The notes below the pieces were generated by a model. It saw nothing but the letters and a program-made list of their open reading frames with translations, was not told the origin of the DNA and did not search any database. From Xylona heveae TC161 (taxonomy: Eukaryota; Ascomycota; Xylonomycetes; Xylonales; Xylonaceae), in assembly GCF_001619985.1 (NCBI RefSeq), contig NW_017264194.1:434001-498000 (forward strand): DNA of 64,000 nucleotides, given 5' to 3'. Below are positions 11,885 through 22,479 of the stretch, one piece after another. Both the position numbers and the translations under genes were made by a program. The number at the start of each line of letters is the position of its first letter. Positions within the stretch are counted from its first letter, which is position 1.

Positions 11885-14680
11885 TCAAACCCAGCCGTCG
11901 TCGAGACCTCTATCAAGTTTGATATCCAATTTCGGCAGATCCATTTTCGGCGCTTCGAGCTTTGGTAAATCAAGTTTCGGCGGAGCGTCGGCCTTCTTTC
12001 TAGGGCTGGACTTGAATTTGCGTTCATCGGCTGGTGGTCCCATTCTCACGTCTTTGACGTCCCAGCCATCTTCCAGAGCGGCGGCAATCCATGTCTTGAG
12101 ACCATCATGGACCGCTCCGTAAAACTTTTCTTTGCAAGTGCGAAGGCTGCCGCCCATGACTTTTTCAAATCCACTGGACTTCAAGTCTTGGCGGAGCTGG
12201 TTGCGTTCGGTGACTGTCGGGAGTGAGGCGATGACTGCATTCATAAGATCAAGGTGATTCGCAAGGTAGTTAGTAGCCTCCCATTCCACTCCGCCAATAT
12301 AGGGGGCAGCAGGGACTGGAGGGCGCTCTTTGGGGAAGTGCGCCTGCGTGTAGTTGTGGGCTTCCGCTGCATTTGCGCCTTGCGGGACTGGGACAACGTT
12401 CAGATGATGTAGGAATATCCAGAACACTTCCTTGGTGACGTTGGTAATCTCCTTGTTCCAGATGCGGTAAGGGCGTGGCTGATACATTGAGTCGATGAAA
12501 CCAAGAGGTTTGTTTTCCTCTGGCAGGGCCGGGTCACGGAGATATGACAGGACGGTCTTGGCACGGTCTGCTAGCTCTGCCTGCGGGGCATTTTCAAGAT
12601 AGGAGACTAAATGACACAGTCATGGATTAGTTCCGGCTCGGAGAAACCACAGGATATCACGACTTACAAAGCAGAGTTATGATGATCCCCCGAGTTGCAA
12701 ATTCGCTTGGGCCTTTTCTTTCTTCGTCAAAGAGCATGCGCAAAAGAGCGGGGAACAGCGACGCCTGCACGCTTGGCAATTCTTCAAGACCCAATTTGGC
12801 CGTGCACAGCGCTTTTAGACAGAGGAGTACTTCGTGTAATAATGTATCTTCGTGCTCCTCTCTGCGATCCAATTAGCAATTTTGGTATGAAAGAACCAAT
12901 CCTCTGCAGACTAACCTCCATTCGATTTTCATGATGCGGTGCAGAAGCTCGATTACCTCCATCATGCCGCCTTGCTGAATAAAGCTGTCCACCCAATTGA
13001 TTGTTTCGTTGCGAAGAAGCAGGCGGAGCTTGTGCATTTTTCCAACCTCGACCTTCTCCGGGTCCTGTTCCGTACGCAAATAGTCAACAAAATCTTCGGG
13101 AAGCGCGAGCGGCTGGGAGTTTGCGACAACGCTCTTTCCACTCGCCGTCCGAATGGAAGAAATGGATTTAGCTGAGCTGGATCGTGTGGTGTCAAAGGAC
13201 TTGGATCTTCGGTGGGTATTCGGGCCATCGGATTTCTGTTTCTTGGGCGAAACGCTCTCTCCCTTCCCGAGATTAAATGTCTTGCTGAGCGGTCTTGAGC
13301 GTTTCGAAGGACTGCTTTGGTCTTCTTCATCCACTACAACTTCAGCCTCATCCATTTGCGATGACGTTCGATCGTTACCCTCGGTATTCCATGGATATTT
13401 CGCCGGAGAGTAGCGTGGTGTCCGGGGTGTTTCTGCCTTGTCCTGCTTGACAAAGTCCGCCTTGATTCTGGTGTCAAGGCTCCTGAGCCTTTGTCGCAGG
13501 TTTTGTGGAACATTTCTCGACTCCTACCTCGAAATGTAAGCGTCTAAACAGTTGTACATAGCACAGTGCTCCAACTTACCAACACTGCTTCAAATTCCGC
13601 GTCAAGGTTTTGCGGTTTTTCAACTGCTTTTTCGCCCATTGCTTCTTTTGCTATGCCGTCAAACGCAGCTACAGCAGCCATAACTCTTGAGCCTCGTTTT
13701 GAAATGTGGAGGCTTTCTCTAGGGCTGTCAGCACTGTACTGACGGGTGGGAATGACAGGACGAGCACTGCTTTGCGATGGCCGCTCGGGAATAAAATATT
13801 CTCCCATGTCTTGCATTGCTGCTTGCCGCGCACACTGCGCCGTGGGCGTGAAAAAGGGATCGGCATCGGCGAAGGTTATCCCAAGTCCTTCTGCATTTGC
13901 CATCGCCGGAGGTGGGAAAATGAACGCGGACTGGGGACGAGGTTTCGATCGCGATCTTATCCTTCCCCTTGCTGTAGGGCCATTTTCAGAATTCTCGAGT
14001 GATTTTTTGATTGGGGAATAGCCATCTGAAACCAATTGCACGCTATCCGTGGAGTCTCGCCCGTCTCGCAAAGGGATAGTAGTCGTATGAGAAATCTCTT
14101 GGTACGGTTGAGAAGAATATTCTGCCCAGATCGGTGTAACCGCCTCTCGAGCCATGGTGGTTGGAGCCTGGTTTTCCTTGCCTTTTCCTTCCTTGTTGCG
14201 TATATTTGGCTTTGATGCTTTTGGACGAAGGAGCGCGACTAGGGACGTCTGGGATTTGGATTTCTTGACTTCTCGTTGACTTTCCTTGGCCTCACGTGTC
14301 TTTTGTTTTGATTCTTTATCCTTCTCCTTTGCCAGTGATTTGAGCGAGATTGTACTGAGCGCCCGTTTATGTAGTCCGCGCTTGGTTGGACTTTTTTCTT
14401 TACCGTCGCGAGACTTTTTAGGAGACGTCTGAGGTCGTTCTTGGTTTTGAGTCATTTCTCCGAGCACGCCGCGGTCAACATGCTGGATGGAAAGTCTTTC
14501 GTATTCATTTGTTCCGTTGATGTCGACATCGTCACTTCTGCGGGAGCGCGAGAGCACCGCTCCAGCTGAAGGGCTTCGCTTATGGCCTCGCGGCGTCATG
14601 ATGGAGCGAATAACGGACGAGGTATTCCGTCTATGCCTGCGCGACGGCGTGCCCGTTTCCGATGTTTCTGTTATAGCCAT
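11885..14680 (-). CDS. Diaphanous GBD/FH3-domain GTPase-binding protein
   Basis: Four exons, 14680-13580, 13523-12916, 12861-12668 and 12606-11885, give 874 residues. Residues 1 to about 350 are basic, Ser/Lys-rich and disordered. A formin-type GTPase-binding/FH3 armadillo region follows: FEAVLESRNVPQNLRQRLRS (spliced), then LPEDFVDYLRTE, MHKLRLLLRNETINWVDSFI and EWREEHEDTLLHEVLLCLKA (spliced), then helices to about residue 800. The C-terminus is a Lys/Pro/Leu repeat (KLDLPKLEAPKMDLPKLDIK). No FH1 or FH2 actin-assembly domain follows, so this is not a formin. It matches the stand-alone Drf_GBD proteins of ascomycetes (fission yeast Rid1 is annotated this way), expected to bind a Rho-type GTPase at polarity sites. 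The three introns fall within the conserved domain and the joins restore it. Confidence 0.85.
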
Positions 14681-15823
14681 TTTGTTCGCGACTTTGAAAC
14701 AAAATCCCTCGGAAAAGGTTCAGGTATGCAATTTCGTATGAATCCCCTTTACGGGATCGAGTTTTGGAAATGTCGTCCAAGCGTTGACGTGAAATTCGCT
14801 GCAGAGAGACGCGCGACGTCACTCCTCGACAAAGAGTGTGGAAACGAATGTCGAGAGGAACTAAGACCTCTTATTTCGATGGATTAAAATGCATTGTGGT
14901 GGCCGGTCAATAATGACGGAAAGACAGCAAGCAGGCGCCTGGATGGAAACGGATAATTCATGCATGGTCCTCGAGGGGGGTGGGTGTCAGGGTGTGAACA
15001 ACAATCGGGGTCGCCTGGGGCAACAATCGATTGCGGGAGGTTCAAGTTGCGTGGGGAGTCTTACGCCAACAGCGGGAGCGAGCGAGTGGGAGGAGCCATT
15101 CTAGCCTACGTTGCCTACCCCTGACGCCAACGGGAAAGACCTGCCGAGTTTCTCCTCACAACAAATAATCCTTTTCAATCACCATCATCGTTTTCCGTCA
15201 GAGTAACAGTCATAACGGTCCCTGCCGCGTGGCTTCCAGCCTCCTGCCTATCTGATCAACTGACACGTTTTTGGTCCCACCGTGGACTGCGCCTCCATGC
15301 GACCATGTTACTCTCGCCGCAATGCTTCGTTGGCACCAGTTGCCCGTTGTGATATGTTCTATTCACCTTCTCAACTTTGCCTTGTCAATTTTGCCCCGCC
15401 TTCCTGCAGCTCCGAGGAACAACAGCTGCCTTGAATTTGGAAATGCTTTGCACAGATGCGGGGTAAGTTTTACTTGAGAGCATTGCTATAAAATGCGTCT
15501 CTCCTGACGCTCTTTTACCTTTGTAATTACACACATTTGAGCGCTATTCATTTGTTCAAGACAAAGCATGTTGGCAAGGATGAAAGGAATGCTAAATCCG
15601 TTAGCCATATGGAAGGAGACATATATTAATCATGTAAAAGTTATTTATACAAATAGAAAGACCCCCAATATTTCTGGGATAAAGTAGTATTCTGTGAATG
15701 TGGTATCAACATGAATCTGGACTAGGAAAAAAAGAGAAATTCCCATTTCACCATGCTGTACAGCAGAGCACGGTAAAGATGAATAAAGGAAAAGGATAAA
15801 GATTACTGTCAACAAGTCTGACC
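14681..15823. other. Intergenic region upstream of the GBD/FH3 gene
   Basis: About 1.1 kb between a start codon and the stop of the next minus-strand gene. The left half is the likely promoter of the GBD/FH3 gene; the AT-rich right end (15600-15820) is the likely 3' UTR of the cyclodeaminase-like gene. I see no gene. Confidence 0.55.
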
Positions 15824-17329
15824 TCAAAAGTCATCTATGCAAGTTCCTACGCCTCTCTCATTGGCAATGTTGACGAGATCAGCGCCAACGACCAGGTCCA
15901 TCAATCCCATTCCAACGCTCTTGTAGATGACGTTGCCGTTGACGAGCCAGTTGAGCAAGCCACCATCGCTTGAACTTCGACCGTGATGCTTGTCCTTGGA
16001 TGAAGAAGACGGCGGATCATGTGGAGTAGGCTGAGTATCACGTTCAAGTTCCCTCATAGTCATTCGTTTGAGCATCACCAGTTCACCGACTTCAACGAGC
16101 TGTTCTGGACCAAGCTCTGCCTGGATGACCTCGCCAGCATCTCGGAGACATGCGTCCAAACTATCAACGACAATGACGCCTCCTTGCGAAGCATGCTTAT
16201 GGTGGTGGCGCGAGTGCGGCGGAGCAGTAGCTTGGCGAAGAATGTCAGGGTGCAATTCGCACATGTTAGGCTTGTAGCTTCCAATTGCACTGATGTATCG
16301 GCCCTTCTTGCGCCCTTCGGAGCTGGTAAGGTACTCTGGTGGAAATAACGGGTTGGTGGACGGCGTGCAGCAGAAAATAACATCGGCCTTGCGGACTTCT
16401 TCTTTGAGAAGGCGACCATACTCGCCGTATTCGGCCGAGAGGAGACTGAACTTTGTTCCTGATCGCCAGTCATGCTGGTCTGTTGAATAGAACTCGGTGA
16501 GGAGCGGTTGCGCGTGTTCGAATGACCGGGTGATGATGTTGACCCGCTTGATTTCACTCCCACGCAAAAGGAGAGACAGCCGAATATGCCAATATGCCTG
16601 GCGACCAGCGCCAAAAACTGTTAGGGTCTCAACGTGCCTCCTTCTGGTAAAAAGCATGGTAGCTGCCAATGCGGTGCGAAACGCTGTCAATTCTTCCGCA
16701 TTAATGATACCGACTGGTGCACCGGTGTTATCAAGAAGCGTGACGGAGCCTCGAGGCGAGGTTGCGCCCGTTCCAAAGGGAAGTTTGGAAGAGGTTGATG
16801 CTTTTCCCCGGCCACTAGCAGACTCTCCACTAGAAGCTTTGCGGATTGAGGACCCTGGAGAAGAGGAGCTGGTTCGCTTCGTGCTCGTAGTAGACACGGT
16901 GCTGCGAGAGTCAGAGGAAAAGGAGGCGGATGGCGACGAGTTCAGAGCAAAAGACACGGATGGAGACGATGACGACATAGAAGGAGATGACGAAGAATTG
17001 CTCTCGGAGGGGCGAAGGGGAAGAGAAGTAGACGGCGCTGCTTCGACGGCATCGGCATCGGCATGGCGATTACATTCGGCGAGTGTTACGATCTTCATGC
17101 CAGTAATATGCGAGGTAGTTGCAGGCATGAACAACGTTGTTGTGCCAGGCTTTAGACTGATCGAGGTTCGTGGGGGCTGATGCATCGCGCAGCAGCCATC
17201 TTCCTGGGTAGCTGTTGAATATGCATGTAATGCTTCCGCGAGGGAATGTTGCATCTGAGTAATATCATCGCGAGAGAGCGACCTCAGCAGCAAATTAACA
17301 TCGGGACCGGAGAGTACGGTGAGGGGCAT
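15824..17329 (-). CDS. Ornithine cyclodeaminase / mu-crystallin family protein
   Basis: A single uninterrupted frame of 501 residues. The N-terminal half has the family's substrate-side block (SISLKPGTTTLFMPA, ITGMKIVTL). After the conserved GSVTLLDNTGAPVGIINAEE and a helix with RTALAATMLFTRRR comes the Rossmann dinucleotide site TVFGAGRQAYWH at about residues 237-248, and a C-terminal block with GSYKPNMCEL. The family length is about 330-380; the extra is a Ser-rich low-complexity insertion at about residues 96-192. Members act as NAD(P)-dependent ornithine cyclodeaminases, imine reductases or related dehydrogenases in the cytosol; the substrate here cannot be read from sequence. It could equally be a ketimine reductase. 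Confidence 0.9.
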   Translation of the reverse strand: MPLTVLSGPDVNLLLRSLSRDDITQMQHSLAEALHAYSTATQEDGCCAMHQPPRTSISLKPGTTTLFMPATTSHITGMKIVTLAECNRHADADAVEAAPSTSLPLRPSESNSSSSPSMSSSSPSVSFALNSSPSASFSSDSRSTVSTTSTKRTSSSSPGSSIRKASSGESASGRGKASTSSKLPFGTGATSPRGSVTLLDNTGAPVGIINAEELTAFRTALAATMLFTRRRHVETLTVFGAGRQAYWHIRLSLLLRGSEIKRVNIITRSFEHAQPLLTEFYSTDQHDWRSGTKFSLLSAEYGEYGRLLKEEVRKADVIFCCTPSTNPLFPPEYLTSSEGRKKGRYISAIGSYKPNMCELHPDILRQATAPPHSRHHHKHASQGGVIVVDSLDACLRDAGEVIQAELGPEQLVEVGELVMLKRMTMRELERDTQPTPHDPPSSSSKDKHHGRSSSDGGLLNWLVNGNVIYKSVGMGLMDLVVGADLVNIANERGVGTCIDDF

Positions 17330-18968
17330 TTTGAAAGGATTAAATATTTGTCAAAAGAAAATATTATGTTTGAAGATATTCGGCTTGAGATATGATGATA
17401 GAAGTTCAGAAATGGTGGCGGCATTCAGGCTCCTGCTCTGAGGGAAGAATGTCGGATCATAAGCCAAGAAGCCAAGACGCGGCGTCGTCGGCCCAGACTC
17501 GCTTCAAATGTACGATACCGCCTTTGTGGTCCCTCTTTCAGACCTTGAGCTTCTTTCCTTATCTGGTTGAGCTGGGGTTCTTGTAGTTTCTTTGAAAACT
17601 TATATTATGCTGTATTCCTTCCTCGTAATGACTGACGGTGCAGTTCTTTCGATATGAACAATATCAATTGTTTAATCGGTAGACTTATAGCTGCAGAGGC
17701 TCGCCAAAACAAGTCTAAGTTATACTCCACTCATTTGATTAACGAGCCAACAGAGCAGCCATTTGAACCCGGTGAATACTTGCTATATAATATAACTTTC
17801 ATTGTCCTCTCAGATAGCTTCGGAAAAAATCTCAAGTGTATAATTCGTGGGAAATCCCTTAATATATGTAACTGAAGGACCACATTTGAAAACAGTAAGC
17901 AGTATTTCGTCATCCCATCGCCTTTTGGCTGGCTTACTTTATTTGATCAGCACTAGCCCCGGATCAGAGGGACCAGTTCCGGGGCTAATCGCAGTTTATG
18001 TCCGATAAAACTCATACTCCGTAGCGTTTGGATTCTTTCGAGCGAGTGGACGTTATGCAAGTATGACAGACAAATGCCCTTTTTCCCCTCACAGTTATCA
18101 ATAATCAACATTACTCATAATCGAACAAGGAAGTCCCAACGATCACTTGAAAAAATTGTGAGGATCTGAGCTCATTATATCACAGGTCGTGACATATGCA
18201 AGGAAATTCAAACTATATGTTTTCCAAGGCCTAAAAATAAATTTCAGACAACCTGACTTCGTTAATACATTCCTTTAGTAACTGAGTCCTATATCAGTGT
18301 CATTGATTCTATGTAATTTAATTTTTAATATACAGCCTGTTCTTGGCGAATTTTTCTCATTTTTTAAAACATTATTCACAACAGTACGAAGTAGACTGGA
18401 ATGGTAGGGTGGTGCCTTGATGGAATAGTTAGGTAATTACATGTAAGAGTTGACTAAATGCTCCCTTTTAAAAGATGAAATCTAGTGCCCAAATTATGTC
18501 AAGCATGAATATAAAGGACAAGAAAAGTTGAAAAAGACATCTCGCGGACTGCGTAAATAGATTACTGTCGGAGGAAAAAGTGCTACACAATGGGCTATAT
18601 GGTCAAACAGATAGCGATTACCACTTCGTAGAAAAAAGCCAAACCATGGAGCTTGCGGAGACTATAACCAGGACCCATCCTTGTGTGAGAACCTCACAAG
18701 ACGGTACTATCGTTGTGACCAGGGGGGACTTTTTTGGGAAGCCAAGGTTTTACATCGCAAAGTTCACTCACGGGCATCACAATGCATCACGAATTTACGT
18801 GCCATATAATTGCTTATCAAGAATCGGCGTCACAGTTGGCTTCTGACTTGGTCATGTAAGAAAGTGCCTTTTAGAGTACATCCCAAATTTTTCCCGCTCG
18901 ATTAAAACGGCATCCCAATGAAAGAAGCAACAACGCCGATTAGCCCGCCCATGGTATTAGAGACAAGC
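17330..18968. other. AT-rich intergenic region (cyclodeaminase promoter, rpl8 3' side)
   Basis: About 1.6 kb, clearly richer in A/T between roughly 17580 and 18570 than its surroundings. It contains TACTCCGTA at 18015. An 88-codon plus-strand frame at 18580-18846 shows no recognisable family and no splice partners. I see no transposon ends. Confidence 0.5.
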
Positions 18969-20207
18969 TTAGATCTTGATAGCAGACTCGAGAGCCTTTC
19001 TCTTCTTCTCCTGCTTCATGTTCGCCTTAGCGCCCATGATGCCACCACCCCAGTGGCGCTTGCTCTCCTCGTACTTGGCAGAGTAGCCCTCCTTGATGGC
19101 AGACACGAGCTTGGAGAGCTCAGCCTTGTCCTCAGAGCGGACCTCGGTGAGAGCGAGGACGGCAGCAGTCTATGAAATGTTAGAATTTGATTGAAATGTC
19201 ATATTTACAGCGAGACGACATACCTTCTTGTGGACGACAGTGCCGAGTCTGGCCTTGCCCTTGACAATGGCGTAGGGGATACCCATCTTGCGGCAGAGGG
19301 CGGGAAGGAAGATAACGAGCTCGATGGGGTCGACGTCGTTGGGGATCAGAACCAGACTGGCCTTCTTGTTCTCAATGAGGCCAACAACGTGGTTCAGACC
19401 GTACTTGACGGCGTAGGGCTTCTTGGAGACATCCTCCTTCTTCTTGCCCTCGGAGACAGCGGTGGCCTCCTTGTGGAGACGCTCCTTCTTCTCGACCTTG
19501 GTCTCAGGACGGTACTTGGCGAGGAGCTTGAACGCCTGAGCAGCGGTGTTGCGGTCAAGGACGTTCGAGAACTGAGCGATCGCAGGTGGGACCTTCAGAC
19601 GAAGGTTGAGGATCTTCTTCTGGCGCTGAAGACGGACATACTCGGGCCACTTGACCATGCGCGAGAGGTTGCGCTTGGGCTGGATGTCCTGGCCGATACC
19701 GAAGTTGCGCGAACGCTTCTCAATGAGAGGGTTCTGACGGAAGCATGTTAGGGATGGTCTTTCATATTGGAAAAAAACTTTCACTTCTAACATACCTTGG
19801 CCTGCTTCTTTGATGCTCCGGCCTTGCCCTGAGGGAAGGGCGCGGGGGCGGTCTTCTTTCCGGATTTGGGAGGCTGTCATTGAGAAAAGAAAACATCAGC
19901 GAAATGTTCACTAATAGTCTTCTTTTAACTCTAAAGAGAAGTGCAACGTTGAGCATTTCTGCTACAACGCGCAACAACTCAAGCCAAAGTCATCGCCAAT
20001 GTAATCCACCAAGCATTTTCAGCGAGGAGGACTACTCGACGGTAGATAATGATGCGCGCCTCAGACGGTCTGCATCGGTATCGGTGGTGCTCTCAAGGAC
20101 GCAGCTTTTGATGTCTCGATTCCGAGAAATCGTTGAGGGCGGCGCCACAATGGCTTTTTTCGAGTCTCAATCAGAAGAGAGAGATATCATATCGGTAATC
20201 TTACCAT
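18969..20207 (-). CDS. rpl8: 60S ribosomal protein L8 (eL8, L7Ae family)
   Basis: Four exons, 20207-20205, 19873-19796, 19733-19224 and 19169-18969, give 263 residues. The first coding exon is just the ATG, followed at once by a GTAAGA donor and a 331-base intron; exon 2 opens with [19 protein letters not shown], the expected second residue onward. The rest ([20 protein letters not shown], the L7Ae core with [20 protein letters not shown], and a Lys-rich end [15 protein letters not shown]) is a full-length eL8. It binds 25S/5.8S rRNA in the large subunit. The long first intron is usual for fungal ribosomal protein genes and often carries regulatory sequence. The start assignment rests on splice logic. 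Confidence 0.93.
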
Positions 20208-20572
20208 CTCGACAGGTTGTTGGGTTGTCGGAGCAATTGGCGATTGTCGACAATGAACGGGCTGAAGGGAAAAAAGGAAATCGCGAATATCGAGATATTC
20301 GTGCTCGCGAAATGTGTCCGGATTACCTAAGCGAGCCGTTTGTGTGTGCAAAAGGGCCTAGCCCTAGCCCTTCAAACGTCAGGCGCTGCTGTAGTCTGGA
20401 TTGGGACGCCACATACGGCCTACTTGGAACACCAACAACGCACTTCGGAAAGGGTTTCAAGGTAGGTATCGATAGGAAATTGTATTGTTATATGCTACCT
20501 GCGCTCTATGCAAAAAGAAACTCCAAAAATTTAGGGTATTGATCATAATATAGAATCGTGAAACCTTTGATC
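20208..20572. other. Intergenic region, rpl8 promoter
   Basis: About 365 bases between the rpl8 start and the ncs6 stop. It contains CCTAGCCCTAGCCC near 20357-20371, a CCCTA-like repeat of the kind bound by general factors at fungal ribosomal protein promoters; that role is an inference. Plus-strand frames across this area overlap rpl8 exon 1 and intron 1 and look spurious. Confidence 0.5.
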
Positions 20573-21916
20573 TTATGCTCCTGCCAATGCGATGCCCTCC
20601 ATTTGTCTCCGTAATGTAGAGCTGCCCTCTTCATCTTCCAATCCAATCTCGACCTGCATTTTCGGCCTATTCTTGTTGAGACCCTCAAGAAGAGTACAAG
20701 CTTTGCAAATGTCCTGGCTAGAAAGGTACCCACAGCGAGTACATTTTCGCATCGTCTGTTGGGGCAACTTCCTGGGCATACGTGCAGGACGAGCTTGTTG
20801 TGCATTCGAAGGCTGCTTTGACTGGCCATTGGACACAGTGCTTGATTTTGGCAGTGTAATTTCTGTTTCCCGTCCCTCAGCAGCCTCATTCTCAACTAGT
20901 CGCTTCTCCATGTGCGCCATTTCTCCTCCGCTTCCTCTGCCGTTGGCGCTTCCACAGCCTCCTGCTCCTTCTTCTGCTCCGTCGGCCGAGCTGACGGCCC
21001 CAGCTGATGCACAACTAGTTCCAGTAACCTCAGGTGGAACCAATTTTGCCATATCTTCTCCACTCTTTACAACGTCTAATATTGAGCTTGGTCGAATTCT
21101 CTCGAGGTTCTTGATCAATGTCCTTGCACTTCCGCGGAATGCTTCCGGTGAATAAATGCATTCAGTAGAAAAGTAGTCGAGCTTCTTGTGATGTGCATAT
21201 AGAACGATCTCTTTTTCATAGGCGTATTTCAGCGGTTTACTGCGCTTGATATCGGACGCCGCTGATGATGTGACGATACTTGTTGTTCGAGAAAGTCGGG
21301 GTAGGTCGCCTCGTAGTACTGTTTGTTGTTTAGGCGCTGCCAAACATTTTCTAGGAAAGCCAACAAAGCACTTACAGTTCATTAATACTGTTTCAGCAAC
21401 GTCGTCTGCATTGTGCCCTGTAACCACATGCGTGATCCCTAACCTGGCCGCGCCACGATCTAGGGCCTGCCTCCTGAAAACACCGCAGTAGGTGCAGTTT
21501 CCTTTTTTCCCTATTTGCTCAACGACTTGGTCCATAGTCCAACCATAGAGCTCACCGTAGCCGACAATTTCCAGTTTCATGTCATATTGGACTGCGTTGC
21601 GCTTGACTGTTTCCAGAGAGTCGTCTCTGTAGCCTTTGATACCCTCGTCAATAGACAAGAGCACAAGTTCGAGGCCATAGTCGTGGCGCTCATTGAGGGT
21701 TTTTAAAACGGAAGCAAGAACAGTGGAGTCTTTGCCACCTGAAGCGCCAATTGCGATGCGCTCTCCGCGTTGAAAGAGTGCATTGGAGATGATGGTCTCA
21801 TGTATCTCTGTCTCGAAGACGGTCAAAAAGCACGCTTTGCAGAGTTTCTCTTGATTCTTTGGGCGGATTATAAGCGCGCGAGAAGTATGGCATCTCGCAC
21901 ACGGTGTAGGCGGCAT
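20573..21916 (-). CDS. ncs6: Cytoplasmic tRNA 2-thiolation protein 1 (Ncs6/Ctu1)
   Basis: Exons 21916-21376 and 21318-20573 give 428 residues. The N-terminus has a zinc-ribbon ([11 protein letters not shown]...KACF). The P-loop ATPase (PP-loop) motif [14 protein letters not shown] follows at about residues 57-70, then [16 protein letters not shown] and [19 protein letters not shown]. The 57-base intron (GTAAGTG...CAG) is a multiple of three with no stop, so the unspliced frame is also open; splicing restores the family's [13 protein letters not shown]. The C-terminus carries a second Cys motif ([16 protein letters not shown]). With Ncs2 and the sulfur carrier Urm1 it thiolates U34 of tRNA-Lys, -Glu and -Gln in the cytoplasm. 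A low-complexity linker lies at about residues 290-370. Confidence 0.95.
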   Translation of the reverse strand: MPPTPCARCHTSRALIIRPKNQEKLCKACFLTVFETEIHETIISNALFQRGERIAIGASGGKDSTVLASVLKTLNERHDYGLELVLLSIDEGIKGYRDDSLETVKRNAVQYDMKLEIVGYGELYGWTMDQVVEQIGKKGNCTYCGVFRRQALDRGAARLGITHVVTGHNADDVAETVLMNCKCFVGFPRKCLAAPKQQTVLRGDLPRLSRTTSIVTSSAASDIKRSKPLKYAYEKEIVLYAHHKKLDYFSTECIYSPEAFRGSARTLIKNLERIRPSSILDVVKSGEDMAKLVPPEVTGTSCASAGAVSSADGAEEGAGGCGSANGRGSGGEMAHMEKRLVENEAAEGRETEITLPKSSTVSNGQSKQPSNAQQARPARMPRKLPQQTMRKCTRCGYLSSQDICKACTLLEGLNKNRPKMQVEIGLEDEEGSSTLRRQMEGIALAGA

Positions 21917-22479
21917 CTTTTAAAACAAAGTCTCTAATACAGCCTCAATCAAAGACAGCGCGACACGAAAAGTTGGCAGGTAGATGCGATACTCCCAACT
22001 CAATCGAAATTGCGGGAGGCAAATGGCAGAAAGTGACTCTCGCGCTAGTGTTATCGATAAAAATTACCCGGCTATATTTGTCCACAGAGATCCCACCTCG
22101 GCTAACCTTTCCACAACGAAGAGCCGCTTCGGCCCACGGTATAGCCAAGTTAACACAAGTCAAGCGGTTTTACCATCCACAAGTACCTAACAGGAGATAC
22201 TGGTCGTTAGGAATATTCATTTTACATACATTTATTCTGCTCATACGCACAGTCAGTGGCTCCAAACGAGTCCAATATGAAAATTATTCGCCGAATATAT
22301 GCATGAACTCAGAGCTTCGACATCCACTCCAATATTATACAACGAAGACCGTCTATTGCTCGAGGCCTTCTCGTAAACAAATAAAGATGTCCAATGAATA
22401 AACGCTTCGCATGAGGCAACAATGTAGTCGGTCAAAGAGTAACCAATTTCTAACAAGCTTCAATGGCGGCAGCCACCTT
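21917..22479. other. Intergenic region, ncs6 promoter / blm10 3' side
   Basis: About 560 bases between the ncs6 start and the blm10 stop, both on the minus strand. I see no further gene or repeat. Confidence 0.55.

Noticed and set aside
16497-17180. 227-codon plus-strand frame opposite the cyclodeaminase-like gene
   Set aside because: It is the antisense shadow of the Ser-rich insertion; codon bias of the real frame explains it.
18580-18846. 88-codon plus-strand frame in an AT-rich region
   Set aside because: Isolated, no family, no splice partners; too weak to call.
19880-20542. 220-codon plus-strand frame over the rpl8 5' region
   Set aside because: It overlaps rpl8 exon 1 and intron 1 on the opposite strand and has no family features.
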